This document shows positions 1-7,513 of a stretch of DNA of 26,326 nucleotides, piece by piece. This DNA is from CAYMSA01 sp964392965. GTDB taxonomy: Bacteria > Actinomycetota > Coriobacteriia > Anaerosomatales > Anaerosomataceae. Position numbers and translations under genes: made by a program. How positions within the stretch are numbered: the first letter of the stretch is position 1; each line of letters starts with the position of its first letter. The notes beneath the pieces were generated by a model, which saw only the letters and a program-made list of their open reading frames with translations, was not told the DNA's origin and made no database searches. Where the stretch lies: contig CAYMSA010000018.1 in NCBI GenBank assembly GCA_964392965.1, positions 1-26,326 of the forward strand. The letters are read 5' to 3'.

Positions 1-177
1 GAGACCCCCTTCATGAAGGCTCACTTCTCGCCCACGGACATCACGCAGGGCGATCTTGGCTTCGGGGCTGATGCCCCGCGCGTCGTGTTCGGGTGCCTCC
101 TTGAGTCTGACAACGAAGGCGATGAGATTCTGGGCCGATTGACGAGGCTCGTAGGATCGAAGCCCGAGGTCTGCTAG
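1..177 (+). CDS. C-terminal fragment of an unrecognised protein
   Basis: Frame 1 is open from the first base to a TAG at 175-177, giving 58 residues. The start lies outside the window. The fragment contains PFMKAHFSPTDITQGDLGFG near its beginning and ends in SKPEVC. It is acidic with alternating hydrophobic residues, and I recognise no family motif. A strong intrinsic terminator lies 27 bases after the stop on the same strand, which supports a real gene ending here. The gene converges on the gltX/tRNA unit. I cannot assign a function from this fragment. Confidence 0.6.
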   Translation, partial: ETPFMKAHFSPTDITQGDLGFGADAPRVVFGCLLESDNEGDEILGRLTRLVGSKPEVC

Positions 178-204
178 CAGGGACACGCGTCCGTCGCGGT
201 TATC

Positions 205-244
205 GACTGCGCCCCTCCCAGCTACGGCAGGGAGGGGCGCAGTC
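205..244 (+). terminator. Intrinsic terminator after the first gene
   Basis: Positions 205-219 and 230-244 form a perfect 15-bp inverted repeat (GACTGCGCCCCTCCC and its complement) with a 10-base loop. GTTCTT follows on the plus strand. The stem is very GC-rich and sits just past the TAG at 175-177. It would also fold on the minus strand, but that side has no T-run and the tRNA unit already has its own terminator at 321-348. Confidence 0.85.
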
Positions 245-320
245 GTTCTTGGCACGACATTCGTGATCCGAAACCGTCTTCGTGGGGCGATAACCGGGCA
301 AGGAGGTCCAGCAAATGCAA

Positions 321-348
321 CAGGTCAGAGGATGTGCCCTCTGACCTG
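321..348 (-). terminator. Terminator of the gltX-tRNA transcript
   Basis: CAGGTCAGAGG at 321-331 pairs perfectly with 338-348 (11 bp, 6-base loop). Read on the minus strand, the hairpin is followed by TTGCATTTGC, a T-rich tail. It lies 10 bases past the 3' end of tRNA-Glu, which is where the gltX-trnQ-trnE transcript should end. Confidence 0.75.
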
Positions 349-357
349 CGAGTGTTC

Positions 358-433
358 TGGTAGCCCGTACGGGATTCGAACCCGTGATCTCCGCCTTGAG
401 AGGGCGGTGTCCTAACCGCTAGACGAACGGGCC
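358..433 (-). tRNA. tRNA-Glu (anticodon CTC)
   Basis: The minus strand folds as a full cloverleaf. The acceptor stem is GGCCCGT/ACGGGCT with a terminal G-U pair, followed by A73 and an encoded CCA (358-360). The anticodon stem CCGCC/GGCGG holds the loop CTCTCAA, so the anticodon is CTC (reads GAG). The T arm carries GGTTCGAATCC. It lies 5 bases downstream of tRNA-Gln and is probably co-transcribed with gltX, whose product charges it. Confidence 0.97.
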
Positions 434-438
434 AAGCC

Positions 439-514
439 TGGCTGGGGCGCTAGGGCTCGAACCTAGACTTTTCGGAACCAGAATCCGACGTGTTGCCAGT
501 TACACCACGCCCCA
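439..514 (-). tRNA. tRNA-Gln (anticodon CTG)
   Basis: This is a minus-strand cloverleaf with acceptor stem TGGGGCG/CGCCCCA, discriminator G and encoded CCA (439-441). The anticodon stem TCGGA/TCCGA holds the loop TTCTGGT, so the anticodon is CTG (reads CAG). The T arm is GGTTCGAGCCC. It lies 50 bases after the gltX stop. A small hairpin (525-530 pairing with 538-543) between gltX and this tRNA lacks a T-run, so it looks like a processing or spacer element rather than a terminator. Confidence 0.97.
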
Positions 515-564
515 GTTGTGCGCCCCGCGCTTGCTAGGCGCGGATACGAATCCTACCGTCTCGG

Positions 565-2025
565 TTATCGGGGTGTCAACCCGCTCAGGCGCCCCAACGT
601 CCGCTCGCGTCCGAGGAGCGCCAGCGATTCGAACAGCGGCGGGCTCACCGTTGAGCCGGTCGTTGCCACCCGTACTACCTGGAAGACGGCCTTGGGCTTG
701 AGGTCGAGTTGTGCGGGAAGCTCACGGAGTGCATGCTCGATCGCCTCGGCCGTCCAGTCGGGGAGCGCAGTGAGGGCCTCGAGGGTGGCGGCGAGCACTC
801 CGGGCACCGTCTCCTGCGCGAGCACCTTCTCGCGGGCCGCCTCATCGATGGCGATCTCGTCGGCGAAGAGGAAGCGCACCATCGGGACGACCTCATCGAG
901 GCGCTTGAGTCGTTCGGAGACGAGGGGGGCGAGCGCCTCGAACCAGCCACGGTCGGCAGTGGTCCGCTCGGGGGTGGTGAGCGCGGCGTCGACGAGGAAG
1001 GGGACGATGCGGTCCACGAGGTCTGCCGGTGAGAGTGCCCGGATGTAGGTGCCGTTCATCCATTCGAGTTTCTCGGGGTCCCAGATGGCCGGGTTGCGTG
1101 AGACGCGCGCGAGCTCGAAGTGCCCGGTGAGCATCGCCGCGTCGAAGACGGTGGTCCGGTCGTCGAAGGCCCAACCGAGGAGCGCCAGGTAGTTGAGGAG
1201 CGCCTCGGGAAGGAAGCCCTCTTCGCGATAGGCGTCCACCGAGGTGGCGCCGTGGCGCTTCGAGAGCCGTTTGCCGTCTGCGCCGAGGATCATGCTGAGG
1301 TGCGCGAAGTGTGGCACCGGTGCGCCGAGCGCCTCGAACACGAGGATCTGGCGCGGTGTGTTGGAGAGGTGGTCGTCACCGCGGATCACGTGCGTGATCG
1401 CCATCTTCCAGTCATCCACCACTGTGGCGAAGTTGTAGGTCGGCGTTCCGTCGCTTCGCACGAGCACGAGGTCGTCCATGGTCGTGGCGGGGAAGGGGAC
1501 CGCGCCGCGGATGACGTCGTCCACGACGATGTCGCCGCGGTCGAGCGGGACTCTCAGGCGCCAGACGTGCGGTTCGCCGGCTTCGATTCGACGGGCCGCC
1601 TCGGCGGGATCGAGTGACCGGCACGTGCGGTCATAGCCGAAGACGCCATCGCCGTCCCGGGCGGCGTCGCGCTTGGCGGCGAGCTCCTCGGGAGTGCAGA
1701 AGCAGGGGTACGCGTGGCCGGAGCTCTTGAGGGTGTCGAGCGCCTCGCGGTAGAGTACCGCGCGCTCGGTCTGCAGGTAGGGGCCGTAAGGTCCGCCCAC
1801 CTCCGGTCCCTCGTCCCAGTCGAGACCCAGCCAGCGAAGCGAGCGCAGGATCTGGCCGGTGTTCTCCTCGGTGGAGCGCTCCGCGTCGGTGTCGTCGATG
1901 CGCAGGATGAACGTGCCGCCGTGGTGGCGGGCGAACGCCCAGTTGTAGATGGCAGTGCGGGCGCCGCCGATGTGGAGGTGTCCAGTGGGGCTCGGCGCGA
2001 AGCGGACGCGTACAGGTGCGGTCAC
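565..2025 (-). CDS. gltX: Glutamyl-tRNA synthetase
   Basis: A cytosolic class I synthetase of 486 residues, the usual size, that attaches glutamate to tRNA-Glu. The HIGH-type motif is HLHIGG at about 16-21 and the KMSKS-type motif is KRLSK at 252-256. The sequence C108-x-C110 ... YDRTC135 matches the zinc-binding insert seen in some GluRS proteins. The start is GTG at 2025 with GAGAGGATG just upstream. The genes downstream are tRNA-Gln and tRNA-Glu, its probable substrates. I infer a non-discriminating enzyme that also makes Glu-tRNA-Gln for GatCAB, because most actinobacteria lack GlnRS; no glnS or gat gene is in the window to confirm this. Divergent from metK. Confidence 0.97.
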   Translation of the reverse strand: MTAPVRVRFAPSPTGHLHIGGARTAIYNWAFARHHGGTFILRIDDTDAERSTEENTGQILRSLRWLGLDWDEGPEVGGPYGPYLQTERAVLYREALDTLKSSGHAYPCFCTPEELAAKRDAARDGDGVFGYDRTCRSLDPAEAARRIEAGEPHVWRLRVPLDRGDIVVDDVIRGAVPFPATTMDDLVLVRSDGTPTYNFATVVDDWKMAITHVIRGDDHLSNTPRQILVFEALGAPVPHFAHLSMILGADGKRLSKRHGATSVDAYREEGFLPEALLNYLALLGWAFDDRTTVFDAAMLTGHFELARVSRNPAIWDPEKLEWMNGTYIRALSPADLVDRIVPFLVDAALTTPERTTADRGWFEALAPLVSERLKRLDEVVPMVRFLFADEIAIDEAAREKVLAQETVPGVLAATLEALTALPDWTAEAIEHALRELPAQLDLKPKAVFQVVRVATTGSTVSPPLFESLALLGRERTLGRLSGLTPR

Positions 2026-2056
2026 GGTTCATCCTCTCGGTGACGGGAACCGCACA

Positions 2057-2062
2057 AGTATA
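2057..2062 (-). promoter_or_regulatory. Possible -10 box for gltX
   Basis: On the minus strand the hexamer TATACT lies at 2062-2057, which would place the transcript start near 2050, about 25 bases before the GTG of gltX. I see no good -35 at the usual 17-base spacing. This is the only AT-rich hexamer between the SAM riboswitch region and gltX. Confidence 0.4.
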
Positions 2063-2124
2063 CAGAGAGCGGTCCAATACGGTTGTTGCGACGAGGCGTC
2101 TCGCGTGCTAACGTCGGGTGCGTA

Positions 2125-2249
2125 CTCATCAAGAGGCAGCGCGAGAGTGCTGCAGAGGGCCGAGGGACCGCACCCGGAGACGCCCCGGCAACCAGCGTGA
2201 AAACGACGCATGGTGCCACATTGCGGCAGACGGCAGTCTGGCAGATGAG
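2125..2249 (+). ncRNA. SAM-I (S-box) riboswitch aptamer upstream of metK
   Basis: P1 is closed by CTCATC (2125-2130) and GATGAG (2244-2249). After P1 come AAGAG (2131-2135), then GAGGGACCG and the conserved GCAACC, then GGTGCCA near 2212 and GGCAG. These elements occur in S-box order and spacing. SAM-I riboswitches bind S-adenosylmethionine and shut off methionine/SAM genes, and the gene downstream is metK. The frame through the aptamer happens to be open in phase with metK, so an automatic start call could wrongly begin the protein inside this RNA. Confidence 0.93.
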
Positions 2250-2284
2250 GGAAGAACGCGGCACCTCCGGTGTCATCGTGGCAT

Positions 2285-2315
2285 CCCTCGTCCGTCCGGG
2301 CGGGGGTTCTTTTTT
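2285..2315 (+). terminator. Riboswitch-controlled terminator of metK
   Basis: CCCTCGTCC (2285-2293) pairs with 2298-2306, including two G-U pairs, around the loop GTCC. TTCTTTTTT (2307-2315) follows. The competing antiterminator is visible: GATGAGGGA (2244-2252), which contains the 3' strand of aptamer P1, can pair with TCCCTCGTC (2284-2292). SAM binding would hold P1, free the terminator's left arm and stop transcription before metK. Confidence 0.88.
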
Positions 2316-2358
2316 GAGCGGGATGCGGCGGTGCGCCGGGTCCGGCAGAGGAGGCACG

Positions 2359-3606
2359 ATGTCAGAGCGGGAGTACCTGTTCACCTCGGAGTCGGTCACG
2401 GAAGGCCACCCCGACAAGATGTGCGACCAGATATCGGACGCCGTCCTCGACGCCATCATCGCCCGCGAGGGCGAGCTTGCCGCCGAGGGATACGTGACCG
2501 ACAAGGGCTCGGTGGCCTCGCCTGACTACGTACGGGTCGCCTGTGAGACGCTCGTCACGACCGGTCTGGTGATGGTGGCGGGCGAGATTCGCACACACGC
2601 GTACGTCGACATCCAGTCGATCGTGCGTGACACCGTCGAGTCGATCGGCTACACGCGGGCCAAGTACGGCTTCGACTATGCGACGTGCGGTGTCCTCACG
2701 GCCATCCACGAGCAGAGCCCGGACATCGCGATGGGCGTGGACAAGGCGCTCGAGGCCAGGAAGGGGCAGGTGGACCCGCTCGACCTCATCGGCGCGGGCG
2801 ACCAGGGCATGATGTTCGGGTATGCGTGTGACGAGACGCCGCAGCTCATGCCGATGCCGATCTTCCTCGCGCACCGGCTGGCGGAGCGTCTGACCGCCGT
2901 GCGCAAGGGAGGGGTGCTCGAGTACCTGCGCCCCGATGGCAAGACCCAGGTGAGCGTTCGGTATCGGGATGGCAGACCGGTCGGCATCGCCAACGTCCTC
3001 GTCTCATCGCAGCACGCGGACAACGTGGACATCGAGGCGCTCATGCGTCCCGACATCATCGAGCAGGTCATCGAGCCGGTCTTCGAGACGGCTGGCATCG
3101 ACTGGTCCGGCGCCGAGGTCTATGTGAACCCCACCGGGAGGTTCGTCATCGGCGGCCCGATGGGCGACAGCGGCCTCACCGGCCGGAAGATCATCGTCGA
3201 CACCTACGGCGGCATGGGTCGGCATGGTGGCGGCGCCTTCTCCGGCAAGGACTGCACGAAGGTCGATCGTTCGGCGGCATACGCGGCGCGGTGGGTGGCC
3301 AAGAACGTGGTCGGGGCAGGCCTGGCCGAGCGTTGTGAGATCCAGATCGCATACGCGATCGGCGTGGCGCATCCACTCTCCGTCCTCGTTGAGACGTTCG
3401 GTACCGAGCGAGTGGACCGGGTGCGGATCGAACGTGCGGTCTCCGAGGTGTTCGACCTGCGGCCCGGCGCGATCATCCGTGACCTCGACCTCCGGCGTCC
3501 CATGTATCGCAAGACGGCCGCGTACGGGCACTTCGGCCGGGAGGACGCCGACTTCACGTGGGAGCGCCTCGACCGCGTCGACGCCCTGCGCGCCGCAGTC
3601 GAGTAA
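2359..3606 (+). CDS. metK: S-adenosylmethionine synthetase
   Basis: A cytosolic enzyme of 415 residues that makes SAM from methionine and ATP, releasing phosphate and pyrophosphate. Visible signatures are EGHPDK (15-20), GAGDQGMMFGYA (145-156) and the phosphate loop GGGAFSGKD (290-298) followed by KVDRSAAY. The ATG at 2359 is chosen because AGAGGAGG lies 5 bases upstream and MSEREYLFTSESVTEGHPDK is the normal family N-terminus. Earlier in-frame starts fall within the riboswitch. Expression should fall when SAM is high, through the S-box leader. Slightly longer than the roughly 385-400 residues of many MetK proteins, but no motif is missing. Confidence 0.97.
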   Translation: MSEREYLFTSESVTEGHPDKMCDQISDAVLDAIIAREGELAAEGYVTDKGSVASPDYVRVACETLVTTGLVMVAGEIRTHAYVDIQSIVRDTVESIGYTRAKYGFDYATCGVLTAIHEQSPDIAMGVDKALEARKGQVDPLDLIGAGDQGMMFGYACDETPQLMPMPIFLAHRLAERLTAVRKGGVLEYLRPDGKTQVSVRYRDGRPVGIANVLVSSQHADNVDIEALMRPDIIEQVIEPVFETAGIDWSGAEVYVNPTGRFVIGGPMGDSGLTGRKIIVDTYGGMGRHGGGAFSGKDCTKVDRSAAYAARWVAKNVVGAGLAERCEIQIAYAIGVAHPLSVLVETFGTERVDRVRIERAVSEVFDLRPGAIIRDLDLRRPMYRKTAAYGHFGREDADFTWERLDRVDALRAAVE

Positions 3607-3624
3607 CGCACTGACGTCTGCGGA

Positions 3625-3661
3625 CTCCGACGGGGGAAAGGTAGGGCCCCTGATGTCGGAG
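3625..3661 (+). other. Hairpin between metK and priA
   Basis: CTCCGAC (3625-3631) pairs with GTCGGAG (3655-3661), and inside it GGGG (from 3632) can pair with CCCC (3647-3650). No T-run follows. It could be a weak transcription barrier or mRNA-stabilising stem between metK and priA. Confidence 0.45.
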
Positions 3662-3669
3662 CGCGCGAC

Positions 3670-3675
3670 TATGCT
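3670..3675 (+). promoter_or_regulatory. -10 box suggesting a leaderless priA transcript
   Basis: TATGCT ends at 3675. The expected transcription start seven bases later is 3682, the A of the priA ATG. No Shine-Dalgarno sequence lies near that ATG (the nearest GGAG is about 20 bases upstream), which fits leaderless initiation. The -35 region is poor, so this is tentative. Confidence 0.4.
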
Positions 3676-3681
3676 GTCCCC

Positions 3682-5961
3682 ATGGAGAAACGAGCCGACA
3701 TCGGTCCTGTAGATCGCATCACGGCACGGCGGGTGGCGCAGGTCGTCGTGGACGTCCCGACGCGTGCGCTGACCGAGCCGTTCGACTATGCCGTCCCGGA
3801 TGAGCACGCCGGGACGGTCGCGGTCGGCTGTCCGGTGGCGGTCATGTTCGGTGGTCGCCCATGCGTGGGGTACGTGACGGCACTGGTCGAGAGCTCTGGT
3901 TTCACCGGCGAGCTCCGGCCGGTGGAGGCGGTGCTCGGCGCGCCGTTGTTCGATGAGCGCGCCATCGGCATCGCCGCCTGGATCGCCCGGACCTACCTCG
4001 CGCCGCTCTCCGAGGCACTCAAGCTGTTCCTGCCGCCGGGAGGTGCGCCTCGTGCGATGCGGGATGCGGACGGCGCATGGCGCTACGAGGGGCGGCAGAC
4101 CGCCCCGGCCTCCGAGCGGCTCGTGGTCATGTGTCCCGGGGCCGCGTCGTTCACTCCCCGGGCGAACGCCACGGTCCAGCGGGCGGTACTCGATGCGCTC
4201 CGTGCCGGACCGGTCACAATACCCGAGCTCTCGGCGGACATCCCTGGCGCGGCTGCAGCAGCCCGGGCGCTCGAGAAGGCCGGCGTGGTCTCGATCCTTG
4301 AGCGGCGGCGATACCGCCGCCCAGAGGGGGCGTCGTCACTCGCGCCCCGTCACCCGCACACGGCCGAACAGACGGTGGCGCTGGAGGCGATCGCGCGCAG
4401 TCAGACCGAGGGCGGCGGCGTCGTGCTGCTCGAAGGGGTGACGGGCTCGGGCAAGACCGAGGTCTACCTCGCCGCCATCGAGCGGGCGCTCGCCGGTGGC
4501 AGGGGTGCGATCGTCCTCGTCCCTGAGATCTCGCTCACACCACAGACCGTGGGTCGCTTTCGCTCGCGCCTGGGCGACGACGTCGCGGTCATCCACAGCC
4601 GCCTCTCGGCGGGCGAACGCTTCGATCAGTGGCAGCTCGCGCTCTCGGGCGAGGTCAGAGTCGTCGTCGGCGCGCGCTCGGCGCTCTTCGCACCGGTGCG
4701 CGATCTGGCGCTCGTGGTCATCGACGAGGAACACGAGGCGTCGTACAAGCAGGGTCAGTCGCCGCGCTATCACGCCCGCGACGTGGCGGAGCGTCTCTGC
4801 GAGGCTCACGGCGCAACGCTCGTGCTTGGCTCGGCCACGCCAAGCCTCGAGGCGCAGGTCGCCTCCGACGAAGGCCGCTATCGCCGGGTGCGGCTGACGC
4901 ACCGTGTCGGCGGCGGTGAACCGCCCGAGGTCCGGGTCGTCGACATGACCGCCGAGTTCGCCGACGGGCATCGCTCGATGTACTCCCGCGAACTCCAGGC
5001 TGCGCTGAGGCGGGTGGCAGAGCGTCGCGAGAAGGCGGTGCTCTTCCTCAACCGACGGGGTTTCGCGTCGTTCCTGCTCTGCCGGGAGTGCGGCTACGTT
5101 CCCGGGTGCGAGAGCTGCAGCGTGTCGCTCACCTACCACGAGGACACGAACCGCCTGCAGTGCCATCACTGCGGTGCCTCACACGAGGTGCCGGTCACCT
5201 GTCCTTCCTGTGGAAGCGCGTACCTCCGCCGGTTCGGGGCAGGTACGCAGCGCGCCGAGTCCGAGCTCGCGCTCCTCTTCCCGGAGTTGCCGATCGTGCG
5301 CATGGATGCCGACACGACCGCCCGCAAACGTGGTCATGAGGAGGCGCTTGCGCGCTTCGAGTCGTACGAGAGCGCGGTGCTCCTCGGCACGCAGATGATC
5401 GCGAAGGGGCTCGACTACCCTGACGTCACTCTCGTGGGTGTCCTGAACGCCGACACCAGCATGCACATCCCCGACTTCCGGGCGGGGGAGCGCACGTTCC
5501 AGCTGCTCGAGCAGGTGGCGGGGCGTGCCGGGCGCGGCCCCAAGGGAGGACTCGTCATCGTGCAGACGTACTGGCCGGAGCACCCGGCGGTGCAGGCCGT
5601 CGCCGCGGGCGATCCGTCGCTCGTCTACGGTCCCGAGCGTGCCGAGCGCGACGCGCTGCACTTCCCTCCGTTCGGACGCCTCGCTAACATCTTGCTCCAC
5701 GGCACCGATGCCGCGACGGTGCGGCAGGCGGCGCACGAGGTGGCAACGGCCACACGAAAGGCCGCACCCGCAGGGTGGGAAGTGTTCGGTCCCTCGGCGG
5801 CGCCGATCGCGCGGCTGAAGGGCGACTGGCGCTGGCATGTCGTGCTCAAGGCACCACGCGACGGGGACCTTGCCACGGTCCTCGGCCCGGCACTCGGTTC
5901 GTTGCGCATGCCTGCCGGGGTCACCTGTGTGGTGGACGTGGATCCCGTCGGCATGCTCTGA
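3682..5961 (+). CDS. priA: Primosomal helicase PriA
   Basis: Restarts stalled forks: a superfamily 2 DNA helicase that recognises forked DNA and helps reload DnaB. It has 759 residues. The N-terminal DNA-binding region reads VVVDVPTRALTEPFDYAVP (about 21-39). Walker A is GVTGSGKTE (252-260) and the Walker B/DEAH box is DEEH (348-351). Eight cysteines (467, 470, 476, 479, 494, 497, 507, 510) form two zinc sites. The C-terminal helicase motifs include GTQMIAKG and QVAGRAGRG. Several mycobacterial/streptomycete PriA proteins have lost ATPase motifs; here they are intact, so an active helicase is expected. The ATG at 3682 lacks a ribosome site (possible leaderless start); a GTG at 3733 is an alternative. 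Confidence 0.96.
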   Translation: MEKRADIGPVDRITARRVAQVVVDVPTRALTEPFDYAVPDEHAGTVAVGCPVAVMFGGRPCVGYVTALVESSGFTGELRPVEAVLGAPLFDERAIGIAAWIARTYLAPLSEALKLFLPPGGAPRAMRDADGAWRYEGRQTAPASERLVVMCPGAASFTPRANATVQRAVLDALRAGPVTIPELSADIPGAAAAARALEKAGVVSILERRRYRRPEGASSLAPRHPHTAEQTVALEAIARSQTEGGGVVLLEGVTGSGKTEVYLAAIERALAGGRGAIVLVPEISLTPQTVGRFRSRLGDDVAVIHSRLSAGERFDQWQLALSGEVRVVVGARSALFAPVRDLALVVIDEEHEASYKQGQSPRYHARDVAERLCEAHGATLVLGSATPSLEAQVASDEGRYRRVRLTHRVGGGEPPEVRVVDMTAEFADGHRSMYSRELQAALRRVAERREKAVLFLNRRGFASFLLCRECGYVPGCESCSVSLTYHEDTNRLQCHHCGASHEVPVTCPSCGSAYLRRFGAGTQRAESELALLFPELPIVRMDADTTARKRGHEEALARFESYESAVLLGTQMIAKGLDYPDVTLVGVLNADTSMHIPDFRAGERTFQLLEQVAGRAGRGPKGGLVIVQTYWPEHPAVQAVAAGDPSLVYGPERAERDALHFPPFGRLANILLHGTDAATVRQAAHEVATATRKAAPAGWEVFGPSAAPIARLKGDWRWHVVLKAPRDGDLATVLGPALGSLRMPAGVTCVVDVDPVGML

Positions 5962-6009
5962 GCGCACGCGCGGCTCGTGCGAGGAGTCATCGGCCCTCGA
6001 CACACGGTG

Positions 6010-6015
6010 TAGAAT
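6010..6015 (+). promoter_or_regulatory. Possible -10 box for def
   Basis: TAGAAT at 6010-6015 lies 49 bases before the def ATG, in the 102-base priA-def gap. The start would be near 6022 and the leader would contain the purine-rich GAGAGAGAGG at about 6042-6051. No convincing -35 element is seen. Confidence 0.4.
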
Positions 6016-6063
6016 GGGACCCGGTCGCACGATGCGACTGCGAGAGAGAGGCGATTTCGAAGC

Positions 6064-6558
6064 ATGAGCGTCATGAAGGTCTTGCACCACCCCAACCCGA
6101 TACTGAAGATGCGCGCCGAGCCCATTGACCCGGCTACCGAGCCGGACATCCACGGGCTCGTGCGTTCGATGATAGAGACCATGGACGTCGAAGACGGAGT
6201 GGGTCTGGCAGCGCCGCAGGTCGGAATCAGCAAGCGACTCATCGTCTTCGTGATGGACGATGAGATTGCCGCGATGTGCAATCCGGTGATCGTCGCACGA
6301 AGTGACGAAACCGCTGTGGGTACCGAGGGCTGTCTGTCGGTGCCCGGCATAGATGTGCCCGTGGAGCGCAGCCTCCACATCGTCTGCCGTGGTCAGAGCA
6401 TCGACGGTGATGAGGTCACCATCGACGCGCACGACTTCCTGGCGCGGGTCATCCAGCACGAGACCGACCATCTTGACGGGAAGTTGATCCTCGATCGCGC
6501 TCCCGCGTCGATGCGCAAGCAGCTGATACGTGCCTACAACGAGGCGAACGGGCTCTGA
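6064..6558 (+). CDS. def: Peptide deformylase
   Basis: A metal hydrolase of 164 residues that removes the N-formyl group from new proteins in the cytosol. All three family motifs are present: GVGLAAPQ (45-52), EGCLS (88-92) and QHETDH (131-136). C90, H132 and H136 are the metal ligands and E133 the catalytic base. GAGAGAGAGG lies about 12 bases before the ATG at 6064; an ATG three codons later (6073) is possible. The next gene, fmt, adds the formyl group that this enzyme removes, the usual pairing in bacteria. Confidence 0.97.
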   Translation: MSVMKVLHHPNPILKMRAEPIDPATEPDIHGLVRSMIETMDVEDGVGLAAPQVGISKRLIVFVMDDEIAAMCNPVIVARSDETAVGTEGCLSVPGIDVPVERSLHIVCRGQSIDGDEVTIDAHDFLARVIQHETDHLDGKLILDRAPASMRKQLIRAYNEANGL

Positions 6559-6592
6559 GGCCGGGCGTCTGCTGCGGATGAGGGGAGCTGGG

Positions 6593-7513
6593 ATGCGCGT
6601 TGTCTTCATGGGGACGCCCGAGTTCGCCGTCCCCTCACTGGAAGCGCTTGCTCGCCAGCATGAGGTGGTGCTCGTGGTGACGCGCCCGGACACCGCATCG
6701 GGGAGAGGCGGCAAGCTCCTGCCGTCGGCCGTGAAAGCGGCCGCGCTCGCGGCCGGTCTGCCGGTGATCGAGCGTACGTCCCTCCGGGGCGAGGCGAACG
6801 ACGCCGTCGCCGCAGTCCGGCCCGACGTCGTCTGTGTCGCCGCGTTCGGTGTTCTGCTACCTCCCGAGACACTCTCGGTGCCCGCGCTCGGGTGCGTGAA
6901 TGTCCATGCCTCGCTACTCCCGAGACACCGCGGCGCCGCGCCCGTGCAGCGCGCCATCCTCGCCGGAGACGGCGAGACCGGCGTAAGCATCATGCGCATG
7001 GAGGAAGGTCTCGACACGGGGCCGTATGCGCTGCAGCGCGGTGTACCGATTGCGGGGCGCTATGCCGCCGAAGTCGAGGAAGAGCTCGCGCGTGTGGGTG
7101 CCGAGGCCCTCCTCGAGGTCCTGACGTTGATCGAAGCTGGCACCGTCGTCTGGGAACCGCAGGACGACGCCGCCGCGACCTATGCGGCGAAGGTGACGAA
7201 GGACGACACTGCGCTCACACCGGACCTCGATGTGGGCGCAGCATGGTCGCGCGTGCGTGCGGGCACGCGCCGGGCGCCCGCCCGGGTCGTCCTGGGCGAC
7301 ACGGAACTCACCGTCGTGCGTGCGCATCCCGCCGGGTCAGCCGTCCGCCCGGGCGAGGCGGCGGTCGAGGACGGCTCACCGGTCCTCGGCTTCGCCGATG
7401 GCGCACTCGCGCTCGAGGTCGTGCGCCCTGCCGGACGCGGCGACATGGCGGGCGACGCCTGGGCACGCGGCGCGCGCATCGCCCCCGGCACGCTCTGGCG
7501 CTCGGCCCGATGA
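6593..7513 (+). CDS. fmt: Methionyl-tRNA formyltransferase
   Basis: Transfers a formyl group from 10-formyl-tetrahydrofolate to initiator Met-tRNA in the cytosol. It has 306 residues, a normal length. The N-terminus MRVVFMGTPEFAVPSLEAL is typical. Catalytic N103 and H105 sit in VNVHASLLPRHRGAAP, and D141 sits in EEGLDTGPY. The C-terminal OB-like part follows from about 205. The ATG at 6593 is chosen over an upstream ATG at 6530 inside def because GAGGGGAG lies just before it and the family begins at MRVVF. The stop overlaps the rsmB start as ATGA. Confidence 0.97.
   Translation: MRVVFMGTPEFAVPSLEALARQHEVVLVVTRPDTASGRGGKLLPSAVKAAALAAGLPVIERTSLRGEANDAVAAVRPDVVCVAAFGVLLPPETLSVPALGCVNVHASLLPRHRGAAPVQRAILAGDGETGVSIMRMEEGLDTGPYALQRGVPIAGRYAAEVEEELARVGAEALLEVLTLIEAGTVVWEPQDDAAATYAAKVTKDDTALTPDLDVGAAWSRVRAGTRRAPARVVLGDTELTVVRAHPAGSAVRPGEAAVEDGSPVLGFADGALALEVVRPAGRGDMAGDAWARGARIAPGTLWRSAR

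Noticed and set aside
2083..2358. An N-terminal extension of MetK through the leader
   Set aside because: The stretch is the SAM-I riboswitch and its terminator. The family N-terminus and a good ribosome site are at 2359.
5179..7017. A 612-codon open frame on the minus strand
   Set aside because: It lies wholly opposite priA, def and fmt, has no recognisable motif, and is the usual product of GC-rich third-codon bias.
6892..7509. A 206-codon N-terminal extension of RsmB
   Set aside because: It is Arg-rich out-of-frame translation of fmt; the ATGA junction at 7510 gives the normal RsmB start.
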